Positions 1 through 5,641 of a stretch of DNA of 5,641 nt are shown here, piece after piece (the first letter of the stretch is position 1; every line of letters starts with the position of its first letter). Source of the stretch: Bacteroidetes bacterium UBA7368. Lineage in GTDB: Bacteria; Bacteroidota; Rhodothermia; Rhodothermales; UBA10348. Location of the stretch: positions 1 through 5,641 of the forward strand of contig DKOG01000251.1 of the NCBI GenBank assembly GCA_002469915.1, in the 5' to 3' direction. A program made the position numbers and the translations under genes. Below the pieces are notes generated by a model. It worked only from the letters and a program-made list of their open reading frames with translations. It searched no databases and was not told the origin of the DNA.

Positions 1-485
1 TCTTTTACATCGCGAACCAAAAAACTGTGTTTCGTAATACTGCGCGTTACACCAATCGTGTCGCATTCCTGAAATGCATCGTTTCCGATCATCTTCGTGG
101 GTACCTGACCAGTAAACACGACGATTGGAATAGAGTCCATGTAGGCATCTGCAATACCGGTAACACAGTTCGTCGCGCCGGGGCCTGAAGTGACTAAAAC
201 GGTGCCCACTTTGCCAGTAGCCTTTGCGTACCCTTCGGCTGCGTGTGTTCCGCCCTGCTCATGCCGAACTAGCACATGTTTAAAAGCAGGTTTCATCTGA
301 TGCATCGCATCATAAACTGCAATCACACAGCCTCCAGGGTGCCCAAAAACCACTTCCACTCCTTCTGCTTCCATAGAACGAATCAGAATCTGAGCACCGG
401 TCATGAGTCCGGTGGGAGCGTGAGGCGCCTCTGCCGTTTTTTTTGCTGACCCTACGTCTTTTGTGGTGGTTGTTGAGGTTGTCAT
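1..485 (-). CDS. ilvB: Acetolactate synthase large subunit, N-terminal part (cut by window edge)
   Basis: This is the thiamine-diphosphate enzyme that condenses pyruvate with pyruvate or 2-ketobutyrate, the first common step of Val, Leu and Ile synthesis. The visible 161 residues are the N-terminal pyrimidine-binding domain. They show [15 protein letters not shown] (residues 47-61), the catalytic glutamate E76 in [38 protein letters not shown] (99-118), TGQVPT, and AFQECDTIG before a KHSF motif. These are acetohydroxyacid synthase signatures. GHPGGC replaces the more usual GYPGGA, which I take as lineage variation. The chosen ATG gives a Thr/Ala-rich 28-residue lead before [13 protein letters not shown]28 (ATG at 404-402) is an alternative start. 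Neither has a clear Shine-Dalgarno sequence. It lies 31 nt downstream of ilvD on the same strand, so one operon is expected. The rest of the gene, and probably ilvN, lies beyond the window. Confidence 0.95.
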   Translation of the reverse strand, partial: MTTSTTTTKDVGSAKKTAEAPHAPTGLMTGAQILIRSMEAEGVEVVFGHPGGCVIAVYDAMHQMKPAFKHVLVRHEQGGTHAAEGYAKATGKVGTVLVTSGPGATNCVTGIADAYMDSIPIVVFTGQVPTKMIGNDAFQECDTIGVTRSITKHSFLVRDVK

Positions 486-516
486 TGAAATGATCTTTTG
501 ATAAAAATGGATAGGT

Positions 517-2235
517 TCAGTCTGAAAGAACAGATGTGGCCACATGCTGGCCTGGCACGCGTAATACGGCACCAGAAGAAGCACTCGTCACGAGATGGCT
601 ATAGCGTTCCAGAAAACCACCGCGTATGCGGGGCTCAAATGGAGGTAGTTCGGACAGTCGGCTTTCGATCTCAGCATCTGTCAGGTGGACGTCAATGCGG
701 GAGGCGGAGATATCGATACTAATCAAGTCCCCTTCTTGCACTGCGGCGATCGGTCCACCCGAGGCCGCTTCAGGCGAACAATGCCCGATTGATAGCCCTC
801 TTGTACCACCCGAAAAACGGCCATCCGTGATCATGGCAACTTTATCGTCTAGCCGCATGCCGGCTAGTGCGGAAGTCGGTTGGAGCATTTCCGGCATACC
901 CGGGCCTCCTTTGGGGCCTTCATATCGGATGACAAGTACGCTGCCTTCCTCGATGGTCCCCGACATAATACCTTCAACAGCCTCATCCTGACTTTCAAAT
1001 ATCCTGGCTTTTCCCGTGAAGCGCAGCATGTCCTCTTGCACGGCTCCGGTTTTAACCACACACCCGTCAGGAGCCAAGTTGCCGAAAAGTACCGACAGGC
1101 CACCCGTTTTACGAAAGGGCTCATCCAGGGTACGAATGACGTCGGGGCGGGCGACGGACGCGTCTTTCAGCACATCATGTAATAAACGACCCGTAACCGT
1201 TTTGCGATCTGAGTTCAGGAGCCCGCCCCGATCCAATACAGATAGAATAGCGCTGACTCCTCCGGCTTCATCAACATCTTCCATATGTACGTTGGCTGTC
1301 GCCGGTGACACCTTGCAGATGTACGGAATTCGGGCTGAAATACTGTTTATACGATCTAAATCATACGAGACGCCTGCCTCTGCCGCGGCCGCCAATAAAT
1401 GTAGGATCGTGTTAGTCGATCCCCCCATAGCCATGTCCAAGGCAAAAGCATCGTCTAAAGCGGCAACCGTGAAGATGTCGAGCGGCTTTAAGTCTTCATG
1501 GACCATTTCCACGATTCTGCGCGCGGCGCTTTCCAACAACTCTGCTCGCTTTGGATCTACCGCCAAAATACTGCCATTGCCAGGCAGCGCCAATCCCAGA
1601 ACTTCCATAATGCAGTTCATGGAGTTGGCCGTAAACATGCCAGCACAGGAGCCACACGTTGGACAAGCAAAGCGCTCCAAATCGTCTAAGCCCTTTTGAC
1701 CGAGTTCTCCATTTTTGAACTGGCCGACCCCCTCAAATACGGATATCAGATCAATCTTGGTTCCATCTTCGAGTTTTCCGGCTTTCATCGGCCCACCCGA
1801 GACGAAGATGGCAGGAATGTTGCATCTAAGCGCCCCCATCAGCATACCGGGGACAATTTTGTCACAATTTGAAATGCAGATCAATGCATCCAGACAATGA
1901 GCACGAGCAACCGTTTCCACCGCATCGGCAATGAGTTCTCGGGAAGGCAGCGAGAAGCGCATTCCGAGGTGTCCCATTGCTATACCATCGTCCACACCAA
2001 TCGTATTGAATTCAAAGGGAACTCCTCCGACTTCCCGAATGGCCGACTTTACACGGCTTCCAAATTCCTGTAAATGGACATGACCAGGAATAATATCTAT
2101 GTAGGAATTACATACCCCGATGAACGGCTTTTCAAAATCTGCGTCATCCTCAATGGCACCGGTGGCACGGAGCAGACTCCTGTGCGGAGCACGGGTATAT
2201 CCTTTTTTGATGGTATCGCTTGGCCTGAGAGACAT
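517..2235 (-). CDS. ilvD: Dihydroxy-acid dehydratase
   Basis: IlvD dehydrates 2,3-dihydroxy-isovalerate and 2,3-dihydroxy-3-methylvalerate to the 2-keto acid precursors of Val/Leu and Ile. It is a cytosolic iron-sulfur enzyme. The 572-residue product is complete and close in length to the shorter bacterial IlvD proteins (E. coli, about 616, has insertions). Family blocks appear in order: [12 protein letters not shown] (15-26), [19 protein letters not shown] (41-59), [14 protein letters not shown] (76-89), [12 protein letters not shown] with C124 and the metal-site lysine K126, [10 protein letters not shown] (191-200, conserved cluster Cys C197), [10 protein letters not shown] (271-280), HMED (317-320), [13 protein letters not shown] (438-450) and [15 protein letters not shown] (471-485), whose S475 matches the proposed catalytic serine. 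PGHVHL instead of a PCN motif places it with the E. coli-like class. The start is secure because the family begins MSLRxSDTIKKG. Only GGA at about -11 resembles a ribosome site. It is preceded by a Leu/Ile/Val-rich leader peptide and followed by ilvB. Confidence 0.98.
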   Translation of the reverse strand: MSLRPSDTIKKGYTRAPHRSLLRATGAIEDDADFEKPFIGVCNSYIDIIPGHVHLQEFGSRVKSAIREVGGVPFEFNTIGVDDGIAMGHLGMRFSLPSRELIADAVETVARAHCLDALICISNCDKIVPGMLMGALRCNIPAIFVSGGPMKAGKLEDGTKIDLISVFEGVGQFKNGELGQKGLDDLERFACPTCGSCAGMFTANSMNCIMEVLGLALPGNGSILAVDPKRAELLESAARRIVEMVHEDLKPLDIFTVAALDDAFALDMAMGGSTNTILHLLAAAAEAGVSYDLDRINSISARIPYICKVSPATANVHMEDVDEAGGVSAILSVLDRGGLLNSDRKTVTGRLLHDVLKDASVARPDVIRTLDEPFRKTGGLSVLFGNLAPDGCVVKTGAVQEDMLRFTGKARIFESQDEAVEGIMSGTIEEGSVLVIRYEGPKGGPGMPEMLQPTSALAGMRLDDKVAMITDGRFSGGTRGLSIGHCSPEAASGGPIAAVQEGDLISIDISASRIDVHLTDAEIESRLSELPPFEPRIRGGFLERYSHLVTSASSGAVLRVPGQHVATSVLSD

Positions 2236-2247
2236 GCTGAATCGTTC

Positions 2248-2264
2248 CGGGTGTGATCAACCCG
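2248..2264 (-). promoter_or_regulatory. Hairpin abutting the ilvD translation start (possible sequestering stem)
   Basis: On the minus strand CGGGT (2264-2260) pairs with ACCCG (2252-2248) around the seven-base loop TGATCAC. The stem ends 12 nt before the ilvD ATG, and its last G is the first G of GGAACG, the only weak Shine-Dalgarno-like stretch there. No run of T follows, so it does not look like an intrinsic terminator. If functional it would limit ribosome loading on ilvD. Confidence 0.45.
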
Positions 2265-2386
2265 ATTTCGATATTGTGTCCGCCTAAAGGCGATGAAAGG
2301 GTTGATCGGTGAATTAGGTGATAATCACACTAACTAGAAGGGATAGAAGTAGAATGCTCACTAGGGAGAGCACCAGGAGATCAACC
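2248..2386 (-). promoter_or_regulatory. Candidate ilvD attenuator with alternative RNA pairings
   Basis: In the minus-strand RNA four segments can pair in exclusive ways. Segment 1 is GGTTGATC (2386-2379), within leader codons 28-31. Segment 2 is GATCAACCC (2307-2299), beginning 6 nt after the leader stop codon. Segment 3 is GGGTTGATC (2263-2255), overlapping CGGGT (2264-2260). Segment 4 is ACCCG (2252-2248), ending 12 nt before the ilvD ATG. Pairings 1:2 (8 bp), 2:3 (9 bp) and 3:4 (5 bp) are all perfect, and 2:3 excludes both others. A ribosome stalled on early Leu/Ile/Val codons would cover segment 1 and allow 2:3. A ribosome reaching the stop would cover segment 2 and allow 3:4. The pairings are seen directly; the mechanism is inferred. 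The loop between 2 and 3 holds a further small hairpin, CGCC-TTTA-GGCG (2292-2281). Confidence 0.6.
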
Positions 2387-2469
2387 AATAAAATCGACAG
2401 CGTGCGAGCCCGGCCGACGAGACCGACGGAAGGCGCACATGAATGAAATTTGAATAGGACGTCTTTCAT
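2314..2469 (-). CDS. Leu/Ile/Val-rich leader peptide of the ilv operon (predicted)
   Basis: This 51-codon frame lies directly upstream of ilvD on the same strand and ends 78 nt before its ATG. The peptide starts MKDVLFKFHSCAPSVG and then runs through TLSILLVDLLVL (23-34) and SLVSILLLSLLVSVIIT (35-51). Residues 24-50 hold 12 Leu, 5 Val and 4 Ile; the other six are five Ser and one Asp. Overall 26 of 51 residues are branched-chain. All six Leu codons are used. An in-frame TAA at 2484-2482 closes the frame four codons before the ATG, so no longer version exists. GGGG about 7 nt before the ATG is the only possible ribosome site, and it may lie in a small CCCG/CGGG hairpin (2490-2477). By analogy with enterobacterial ilvL, ivbL and leuL, I infer that ribosome stalling here senses charged Leu, Ile and Val tRNAs. 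A small membrane protein is the alternative, but a segment with almost no Ala, Gly or Phe and one central Asp would be atypical. No homologue is known to me. Confidence 0.75.
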   Translation of the reverse strand: MKDVLFKFHSCAPSVGLVGRARTLSILLVDLLVLSLVSILLLSLLVSVIIT

Positions 2470-2496
2470 TAAGAACCCCGGTTACTCGGGCTTCGA

Positions 2497-2510
2497 TTTT
2501 GAATTCAAAA
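2497..2510. repeat. 14-bp perfect palindrome (possible operator)
   Basis: TTTTGAATTCAAAA is its own reverse complement over 14 bp. It lies between the candidate ilv promoter and the leader ATG, 27 bp upstream of that ATG. A dimeric regulator could bind it, or in RNA it could form a short A/U-rich hairpin. Palindromes of this length made of A/T can arise by chance, and I recognise no known operator in it. Confidence 0.3.
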
Positions 2511-2588
2511 CTTACGGCTGCTTTAGGAAGGTAGTCAACGAAATAGCATCGTGAATAATTTGGAAGCGCTACCATTGGGGTGCTGCCA

Positions 2589-2617
2589 CATATAAAGGCA
2601 CTTTTTTCTTTTAGCAA
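2589..2617 (-). promoter_or_regulatory. Candidate promoter of the ilv leader and operon
   Basis: Reading the minus strand, TTGCTA (2617-2612) is followed after 17 nt by TATATG (2594-2589). Each hexamer matches the sigma-70 consensus at four of six positions and the spacing is optimal; the spacer is A-rich. Transcription would begin near 2582, leaving about 113 nt before the leader ATG. I found no Bacteroidota-type TAnnTTTG box here, so if the host uses that promoter class this call may be wrong. Confidence 0.4.
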
Positions 2618-2781
2618 GTCTCTTCTTCGCGTTGTTATCAACTAAAAAATCAAATTTGGGGCTTCCCCTTCCGGGTACTCTTCGCGGATTAGGGTGTACA
2701 AGACTCATCACCTTAACTCTGACATAATTCCACGATTGGCAATCAATCCTAAGAATCAGGGTCAGCTAAAGTTCGAATCCA

Positions 2782-4446
2782 ATGTGTTCCATACTAGCTA
2801 TTCTTGGTATCCAGAAGGGCGACCCAGTACTCCGGTCTCATGCCCTAGAACTCAGTAAACTTCAGCGACATAGAGGCCCTGATTGGTCAGGTATTTACTC
2901 CGATGATCACGCTATTCTAGCTCATGAGCGTTTGTCCATCGTGGACTTACTTCATGGCGCCCAGCCCCTGATTAGTTCGGATCGCCGCTACGTGCTCGCG
3001 GTGAATGGAGAGATTTACAACCACCTAGAATTGAGAAAACAATTTCCGGAGTACTCTTTCCAAACGGATTCGGATTGCGAGGTCATTATCCCTCTGCTAG
3101 ACAGATTCGGCGTTGATGGTATCAAGCAACTGAATGGCATCTTTGCTTTTGTGCTCTGGGATGCGGTCAAAAAAGAGTACATCATTGCCCGCGATCCAGT
3201 CGGGGTTATCCCGCTTTACATGGGTTATGACGCTGAAGGGCATGCCTACGTGGCATCCGAATTAAAGGCCATAGAGGCCCACTGCAAGCAAGTTCATCCT
3301 TTCCCTCCTGGACATGTTATCCAATCGTCCTCCGGTCCAGAATCCCACTCCTATGTGGATTGGAGCTGGATGTCATTCGAATCCGTTAAAGACGGCTCGT
3401 CCGATGTAGCCGTCATTAGAAAGGGTCTAGACGCTGCTGTTCACCGCCAACTGATGGGCGATGTGCCGTTTGGCGTCCTGCTATCAGGAGGACTGGACTC
3501 CTCCATTATCGCTGCTATCGCGTGTAAATACGCTGAAAACCGCGTCGATGATAATGACTCATCGCCTGCCTGGTGGCCTCAAATTCATTCCTTTGCTATC
3601 GGTCTAGAAGGAAGTCCAGACCTAAAGGCTGCCCAAGAAGTCGCTGACCATATTGGGAGTATCCATCACGGACTTACCTTTACGATCCAAGACGGATTAG
3701 ATGCTCTAAAAGACGTCATTTATCATATTGAAACCTACGATGTGACCACGATTAGGGCGTCCACACCCATGTATCTGATGGCCCGAAAGATCAAGGCCAT
3801 GGGCATCAAAATGGTGCTCTCAGGGGAAGGTGCTGATGAGATTTTTGGTGGATATCTGTACTTCCACAAGGCTCCAGATGCCCGTGAGTTTCATGAAGAG
3901 ACCGTCCGGAAAATTGAGCGTTTACACCTTTTTGATTGCAAGAGAGCCAACAAGAGTATGGCTGCTTGGGGAATTGAAGCGCGAGTACCTTTTCTGGATC
4001 TAGAATTCCTAAATGCGGCTATGTCCTTGAATCCAGCTTCCAAGATGATTCGTGATGGGAAACTGGAAAAACAGATTCTTAGAGATGCCTTTGAAGATCT
4101 CCTCCCAGAGTCCATTGCTAAACGGCAAAAAGAACAGTTTTCAGACGGTGTTGGTTATAGCTGGATAGATGAACTGAGGGCTCATGCTGAAAAAGCAGTG
4201 AGTGATTCCGAAATGGAGCGGGCTTCATTTCGGTTTCCCGTAAACCCGCCAGACACGAAAGAAGGCTATTTCTATCGAACCATATTCGAATCCCACTTTC
4301 CGTCCGAGTCTGCAGCCAGGTGTGTTCCTAGTGGAAAATCAGTAGCCTGTAGCACACCCGAAGCACTTGCCTGGGACGCCTCATTCCAGAATCAGGCCGA
4401 TCCCTCGGGCCGAGCCGTCAAAGGAGTGCATGAAGATGCTTATTGA
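2782..4446 (+). CDS. asnB: Asparagine synthetase B (glutamine-hydrolysing)
   Basis: AsnB makes asparagine from aspartate, ATP and glutamine. The 554-residue product matches the E. coli AsnB length and aligns throughout by eye. C2 is the N-terminal nucleophile of the Ntn glutaminase domain, exposed after removal of Met1. That domain also shows RHRGPD (29-34), HERLSIVD with R50, VNGEIYNH with N75, TDSD with D98, and RDPVGVIPLY (137-146). The ATP-pyrophosphatase domain has the P-loop SGGLDSS (235-241), SGEGADEIFGGYLYFHKAPD (347-366) with the expected catalytic glutamate E349, EARVPFLD (399-406) and KRQKEQFSDGVGYSW (447-461). The C-terminus keeps the E. coli-like PSGRAV. The start is fixed by the required Met-Cys; no clear Shine-Dalgarno sequence precedes it. 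It appears to be a single-gene unit, divergent from ilvD and overlapping the 3' end of nth by 7 bp. Confidence 0.97.
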   Translation: MCSILAILGIQKGDPVLRSHALELSKLQRHRGPDWSGIYSDDHAILAHERLSIVDLLHGAQPLISSDRRYVLAVNGEIYNHLELRKQFPEYSFQTDSDCEVIIPLLDRFGVDGIKQLNGIFAFVLWDAVKKEYIIARDPVGVIPLYMGYDAEGHAYVASELKAIEAHCKQVHPFPPGHVIQSSSGPESHSYVDWSWMSFESVKDGSSDVAVIRKGLDAAVHRQLMGDVPFGVLLSGGLDSSIIAAIACKYAENRVDDNDSSPAWWPQIHSFAIGLEGSPDLKAAQEVADHIGSIHHGLTFTIQDGLDALKDVIYHIETYDVTTIRASTPMYLMARKIKAMGIKMVLSGEGADEIFGGYLYFHKAPDAREFHEETVRKIERLHLFDCKRANKSMAAWGIEARVPFLDLEFLNAAMSLNPASKMIRDGKLEKQILRDAFEDLLPESIAKRQKEQFSDGVGYSWIDELRAHAEKAVSDSEMERASFRFPVNPPDTKEGYFYRTIFESHFPSESAARCVPSGKSVACSTPEALAWDASFQNQADPSGRAVKGVHEDAY

Positions 4447-5072
4447 GGGATTCCGTTTTGCGGACAAGCCACGATTAGTGGACAAACGGGACACTGAGGC
4501 TTCTTTGCGTCGCAAATAGACCTCCCGTGTAGGATGATCGCATGCCCACCGAAGATCCATTCTTCTTCGGGAATAGATTCGATTAAGTCGTTCTCCACTT
4601 TAACAGGATCAGTTTGAGTGGTTAGCCCCAGTCGAAACGCGAGTCGTTTCACGTGGGTGTCTACAACAAATCCGCTGGGAATTCCGAAATACGTTCCAAG
4701 TACAACGTTTGCCGTTTTTCGAGCAACACCGGGAAGCCTGACCAATTCTTCTAGGGTCTGTGGGACGTTCCCACCGAACTCCTGCAAAATCATGTTCGCG
4801 GCTCCAATCACGTTCCGAGCCTTGTTACGATAAAAGCCGGTAGATCGGATTTCTTCCATGAACTCCTCCAGATTCGCATTGGCAAAATCTGCGATGGTAC
4901 GATACTTCTGAAAAAGCGTGAACGTGACTTTGTTGACATTCACATCTGTCGTTTGCGCAGACATAATGGTGGCAAACAGCAATTCATGGGCTTCTTCATG
5001 ATTAAGCGCGCAGTCGGCACCTGGATATAGATCATGGAGAATGGACAGGATCGTCTGGATTTTGTCGTTCAT
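4440..5072 (-). CDS. nth: Endonuclease III (DNA glycosylase/AP lyase)
   Basis: Nth removes oxidised pyrimidines from DNA and nicks the resulting abasic site in base-excision repair. From the ATG at 5072 the protein has 210 residues, essentially the E. coli length (211), and key residues fall at E. coli-like positions. These are the helix-hairpin-helix LPGVARKTANVV with catalytic lysine K120, VDTHVKRLAFRLGL with catalytic aspartate D139, and the [4Fe-4S] ligands C187, C194, C197 and C203 (spacing 6-2-5). MSAQTTDVNVNK (37-48) is the conserved N-terminal block. Upstream in-frame ATGs at 5105 and 5147 would add 11 or 25 residues with no family similarity, and the longer one would overlap the uvrC start codon, so I prefer 5072. 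The purine stretch AGAAAGAAA just upstream is a weak ribosome site. The stop lies inside the end of asnB. Confidence 0.96.
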   Translation of the reverse strand: MNDKIQTILSILHDLYPGADCALNHEEAHELLFATIMSAQTTDVNVNKVTFTLFQKYRTIADFANANLEEFMEEIRSTGFYRNKARNVIGAANMILQEFGGNVPQTLEELVRLPGVARKTANVVLGTYFGIPSGFVVDTHVKRLAFRLGLTTQTDPVKVENDLIESIPEEEWIFGGHAIILHGRSICDAKKPQCPVCPLIVACPQNGIPQ

Positions 5073-5145
5073 AATTTCTTTCTGATGAACCTTCAATACA
5101 AGCATGGGTTTATCGGACCAGTATTTTACACCATCACCCGTCCGC
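5073..5145. other. Short divergent region between nth and uvrC starts
   Basis: Only 73 bp separate the two preferred start codons, so any promoters for the two repair genes must lie here or inside the opposite gene. TAAAAT on the minus strand and TATTTT on the plus strand overlap around 5122-5128 as possible -10 boxes, but neither has a recognisable -35 box. GCATGC (5144-5149) contains the uvrC ATG and, on the other strand, a possible distant nth ATG. Confidence 0.4.
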
Positions 5146-5641
5146 ATGCACTCCGATCTGGCCGAAAAACTGGCTCGAATCCCTACCCGTCCAGGCGTCT
5201 ATCAGCATAAGGACGTAGACGGGAAGGTGCTCTATGTTGGCAAAGCGAAGAATTTAAAAGCGCGGGTCAATTCGTACTTCCATGATAGTCGCAATCGAGA
5301 AGGACGCCTGAAGATCCTTGTTTCCAAAATCCACGATGTTGAGGTCATCATCACGGACACGGAAGCTGAAGCGCTTCTGCTGGAAAACAATCTTATCAAG
5401 AGTCTTCGTCCCCGATACAACATCTCTCTTCGGGACGATAAGACCTATCCCTACATCTGCGTCAAAAACGAGCCCTTTCCGCGGATTTTCCCCACTCGGA
5501 AGCCTATTCGTGATGGAAGTAAATATTTCGGGCCCTACACGGATGCAAGAAGCATGCGCATCATGCTGGACACCATCCGATCTATTTTCAAACTGCGTAC
5601 GTGTAGTCTGAACTTGTCCCCCGAACCCATCCAGGCCGGTA
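5146..5641 (+). CDS. uvrC: Excinuclease ABC subunit C, N-terminal part (cut by window edge)
   Basis: UvrC makes the dual incisions around bulky lesions in nucleotide-excision repair after UvrA and UvrB have located the damage. The visible 165 residues are roughly the first quarter of a protein usually near 600 residues. They cover the GIY-YIG nuclease domain responsible for the 3' incision: PTRPGVYQHKD (13-23), VLYVGKAKNLKARVNSYF (28-45) with Y30 and R40, and TEAEALLLENNLIK (72-85), whose E80 matches the metal-binding glutamate. YNISLRDDKTYPYI and SKYFGPYTDARSMR follow, as in the family. The ATG at 5146 gives the usual short lead before the GIY motif. An in-frame ATG at 5104 would add 14 unconserved residues, and neither start has a Shine-Dalgarno sequence. 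The gene diverges from nth; both serve DNA repair but in different pathways. Confidence 0.96.
   Translation, partial: MHSDLAEKLARIPTRPGVYQHKDVDGKVLYVGKAKNLKARVNSYFHDSRNREGRLKILVSKIHDVEVIITDTEAEALLLENNLIKSLRPRYNISLRDDKTYPYICVKNEPFPRIFPTRKPIRDGSKYFGPYTDARSMRIMLDTIRSIFKLRTCSLNLSPEPIQAG

Larger units (their letters stand above)
2470..2781. other. Divergent intergenic region between the ilv leader and asnB
   Basis: These 312 bp separate the ilv leader ATG from the asnB ATG, so they should hold promoters in both directions. I can support only a candidate minus-strand promoter (2589-2617) and the palindrome at 2497-2510. On the plus strand a CATAAT (2723-2728) lies about 59 nt before asnB, but no acceptable -35 box sits at the right distance. 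TTGGCA (2736-2741) is a good -35 match but has no -10 box after it. No tRNA, repeat family or convincing small gene is visible. Confidence 0.6.

Noticed and set aside
626..1699. Long open frames on the plus strand opposite ilvD
   Set aside because: They lie wholly inside a well-conserved ilvD and have no recognisable domains; they are antisense shadows of its codon pattern.
2248..2264. Intrinsic terminator before ilvD
   Set aside because: The hairpin is only 5 bp and is followed by GAACGATTCAGC, with no T run. Transcription termination is not supported.
2314..2469. Reading the hydrophobic peptide as a small membrane protein
   Set aside because: The run is almost wholly Leu, Val, Ile and Ser with a central Asp, and it sits between complementary RNA segments just before ilvD. 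A leader peptide explains this better, although a membrane peptide is not excluded.
2381..2641. An 86-codon open frame on the minus strand upstream of ilvD
   Set aside because: The translation shows no recognisable family and is rich in Arg and Ser. It overlaps the Leu/Ile/Val leader in another frame and would begin upstream of the candidate promoter. I treat it as chance.
2658..2668. GGGG-CTT-CCCC hairpin followed on the minus strand by a T run
   Set aside because: The stem is 4 bp, the T run is 8 nt away, and no gene ends upstream of it on that strand. Chance is more likely.
2691..2700. T-box-like AGGGTG upstream of asnB
   Set aside because: Only about six bases match the T-box consensus. 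No specifier stem-loop and no terminator or antiterminator pair is visible before asnB.
5073..5147. A longer nth start at 5147 or 5105
   Set aside because: The added residues do not resemble the family, and the 210-residue form places K120, D139 and the four cluster cysteines at E. coli-like positions.

Overview
This window is bacterial chromosome of about half GC. It carries conserved housekeeping genes: branched-chain amino acid synthesis on the left, asparagine synthesis in the middle and DNA repair on the right. The protein sequences (an ilvD-ilvB order, an IlvD beginning [12 protein letters not shown], a UvrC with PTRPGVYQHKD, an Nth with GVARKTA) remind me most of the Bacteroidota and relatives such as Rhodothermia or Balneolia. 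That placement is from memory and unchecked. Start codons here mostly lack a strong Shine-Dalgarno sequence, which fits that group. I see no mobile element, CRISPR array, tRNA or rRNA.

Layout. 1-485 (-): start of ilvB, cut by the window edge. 517-2235 (-): complete ilvD, 31 nt upstream of ilvB and surely co-transcribed with it. 2236-2781: a 546-nt gap between the ilv genes and the divergent asnB. 2782-4446 (+): asnB, glutamine-hydrolysing asparagine synthetase. 4440-5072 (-): nth, endonuclease III, meeting asnB tail to tail with a 7-bp overlap. 5146-5641 (+): first 165 codons of uvrC, divergent from nth.

The most interesting part is the ilvD upstream region. On the minus strand, 2469-2314 encodes a 51-residue peptide that I read as an attenuation leader peptide. 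26 of its 51 residues are Leu, Ile or Val, and 21 of the 27 residues 24-50 are. It stops 78 nt before the ilvD start. The RNA contains four short segments that can pair in mutually exclusive ways: segment 1 inside the leader codons (GGTTGATC), segment 2 just after the leader stop (GATCAACCC), segment 3 before ilvD (GGGTTGATC, overlapping CGGGT) and segment 4 touching the ilvD initiation region (ACCCG). This is the logic of the classical ilv/leu attenuators, but no U-run follows the last hairpin. I therefore infer that it acts on ilvD translation rather than by transcription termination. A candidate sigma-70-type promoter (TTGCTA-17-TATATG, minus strand) lies about 113 nt upstream of the leader start.

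How it fits together: IlvB makes acetolactate or acetohydroxybutyrate, and IlvD makes the 2-keto acid precursors of Val, Ile and Leu. A leader that senses Leu, Ile and Val translation directly ahead of ilvD would match the operon to demand. AsnB, Nth and UvrC are not functionally linked to it and appear to be ordinary neighbours.
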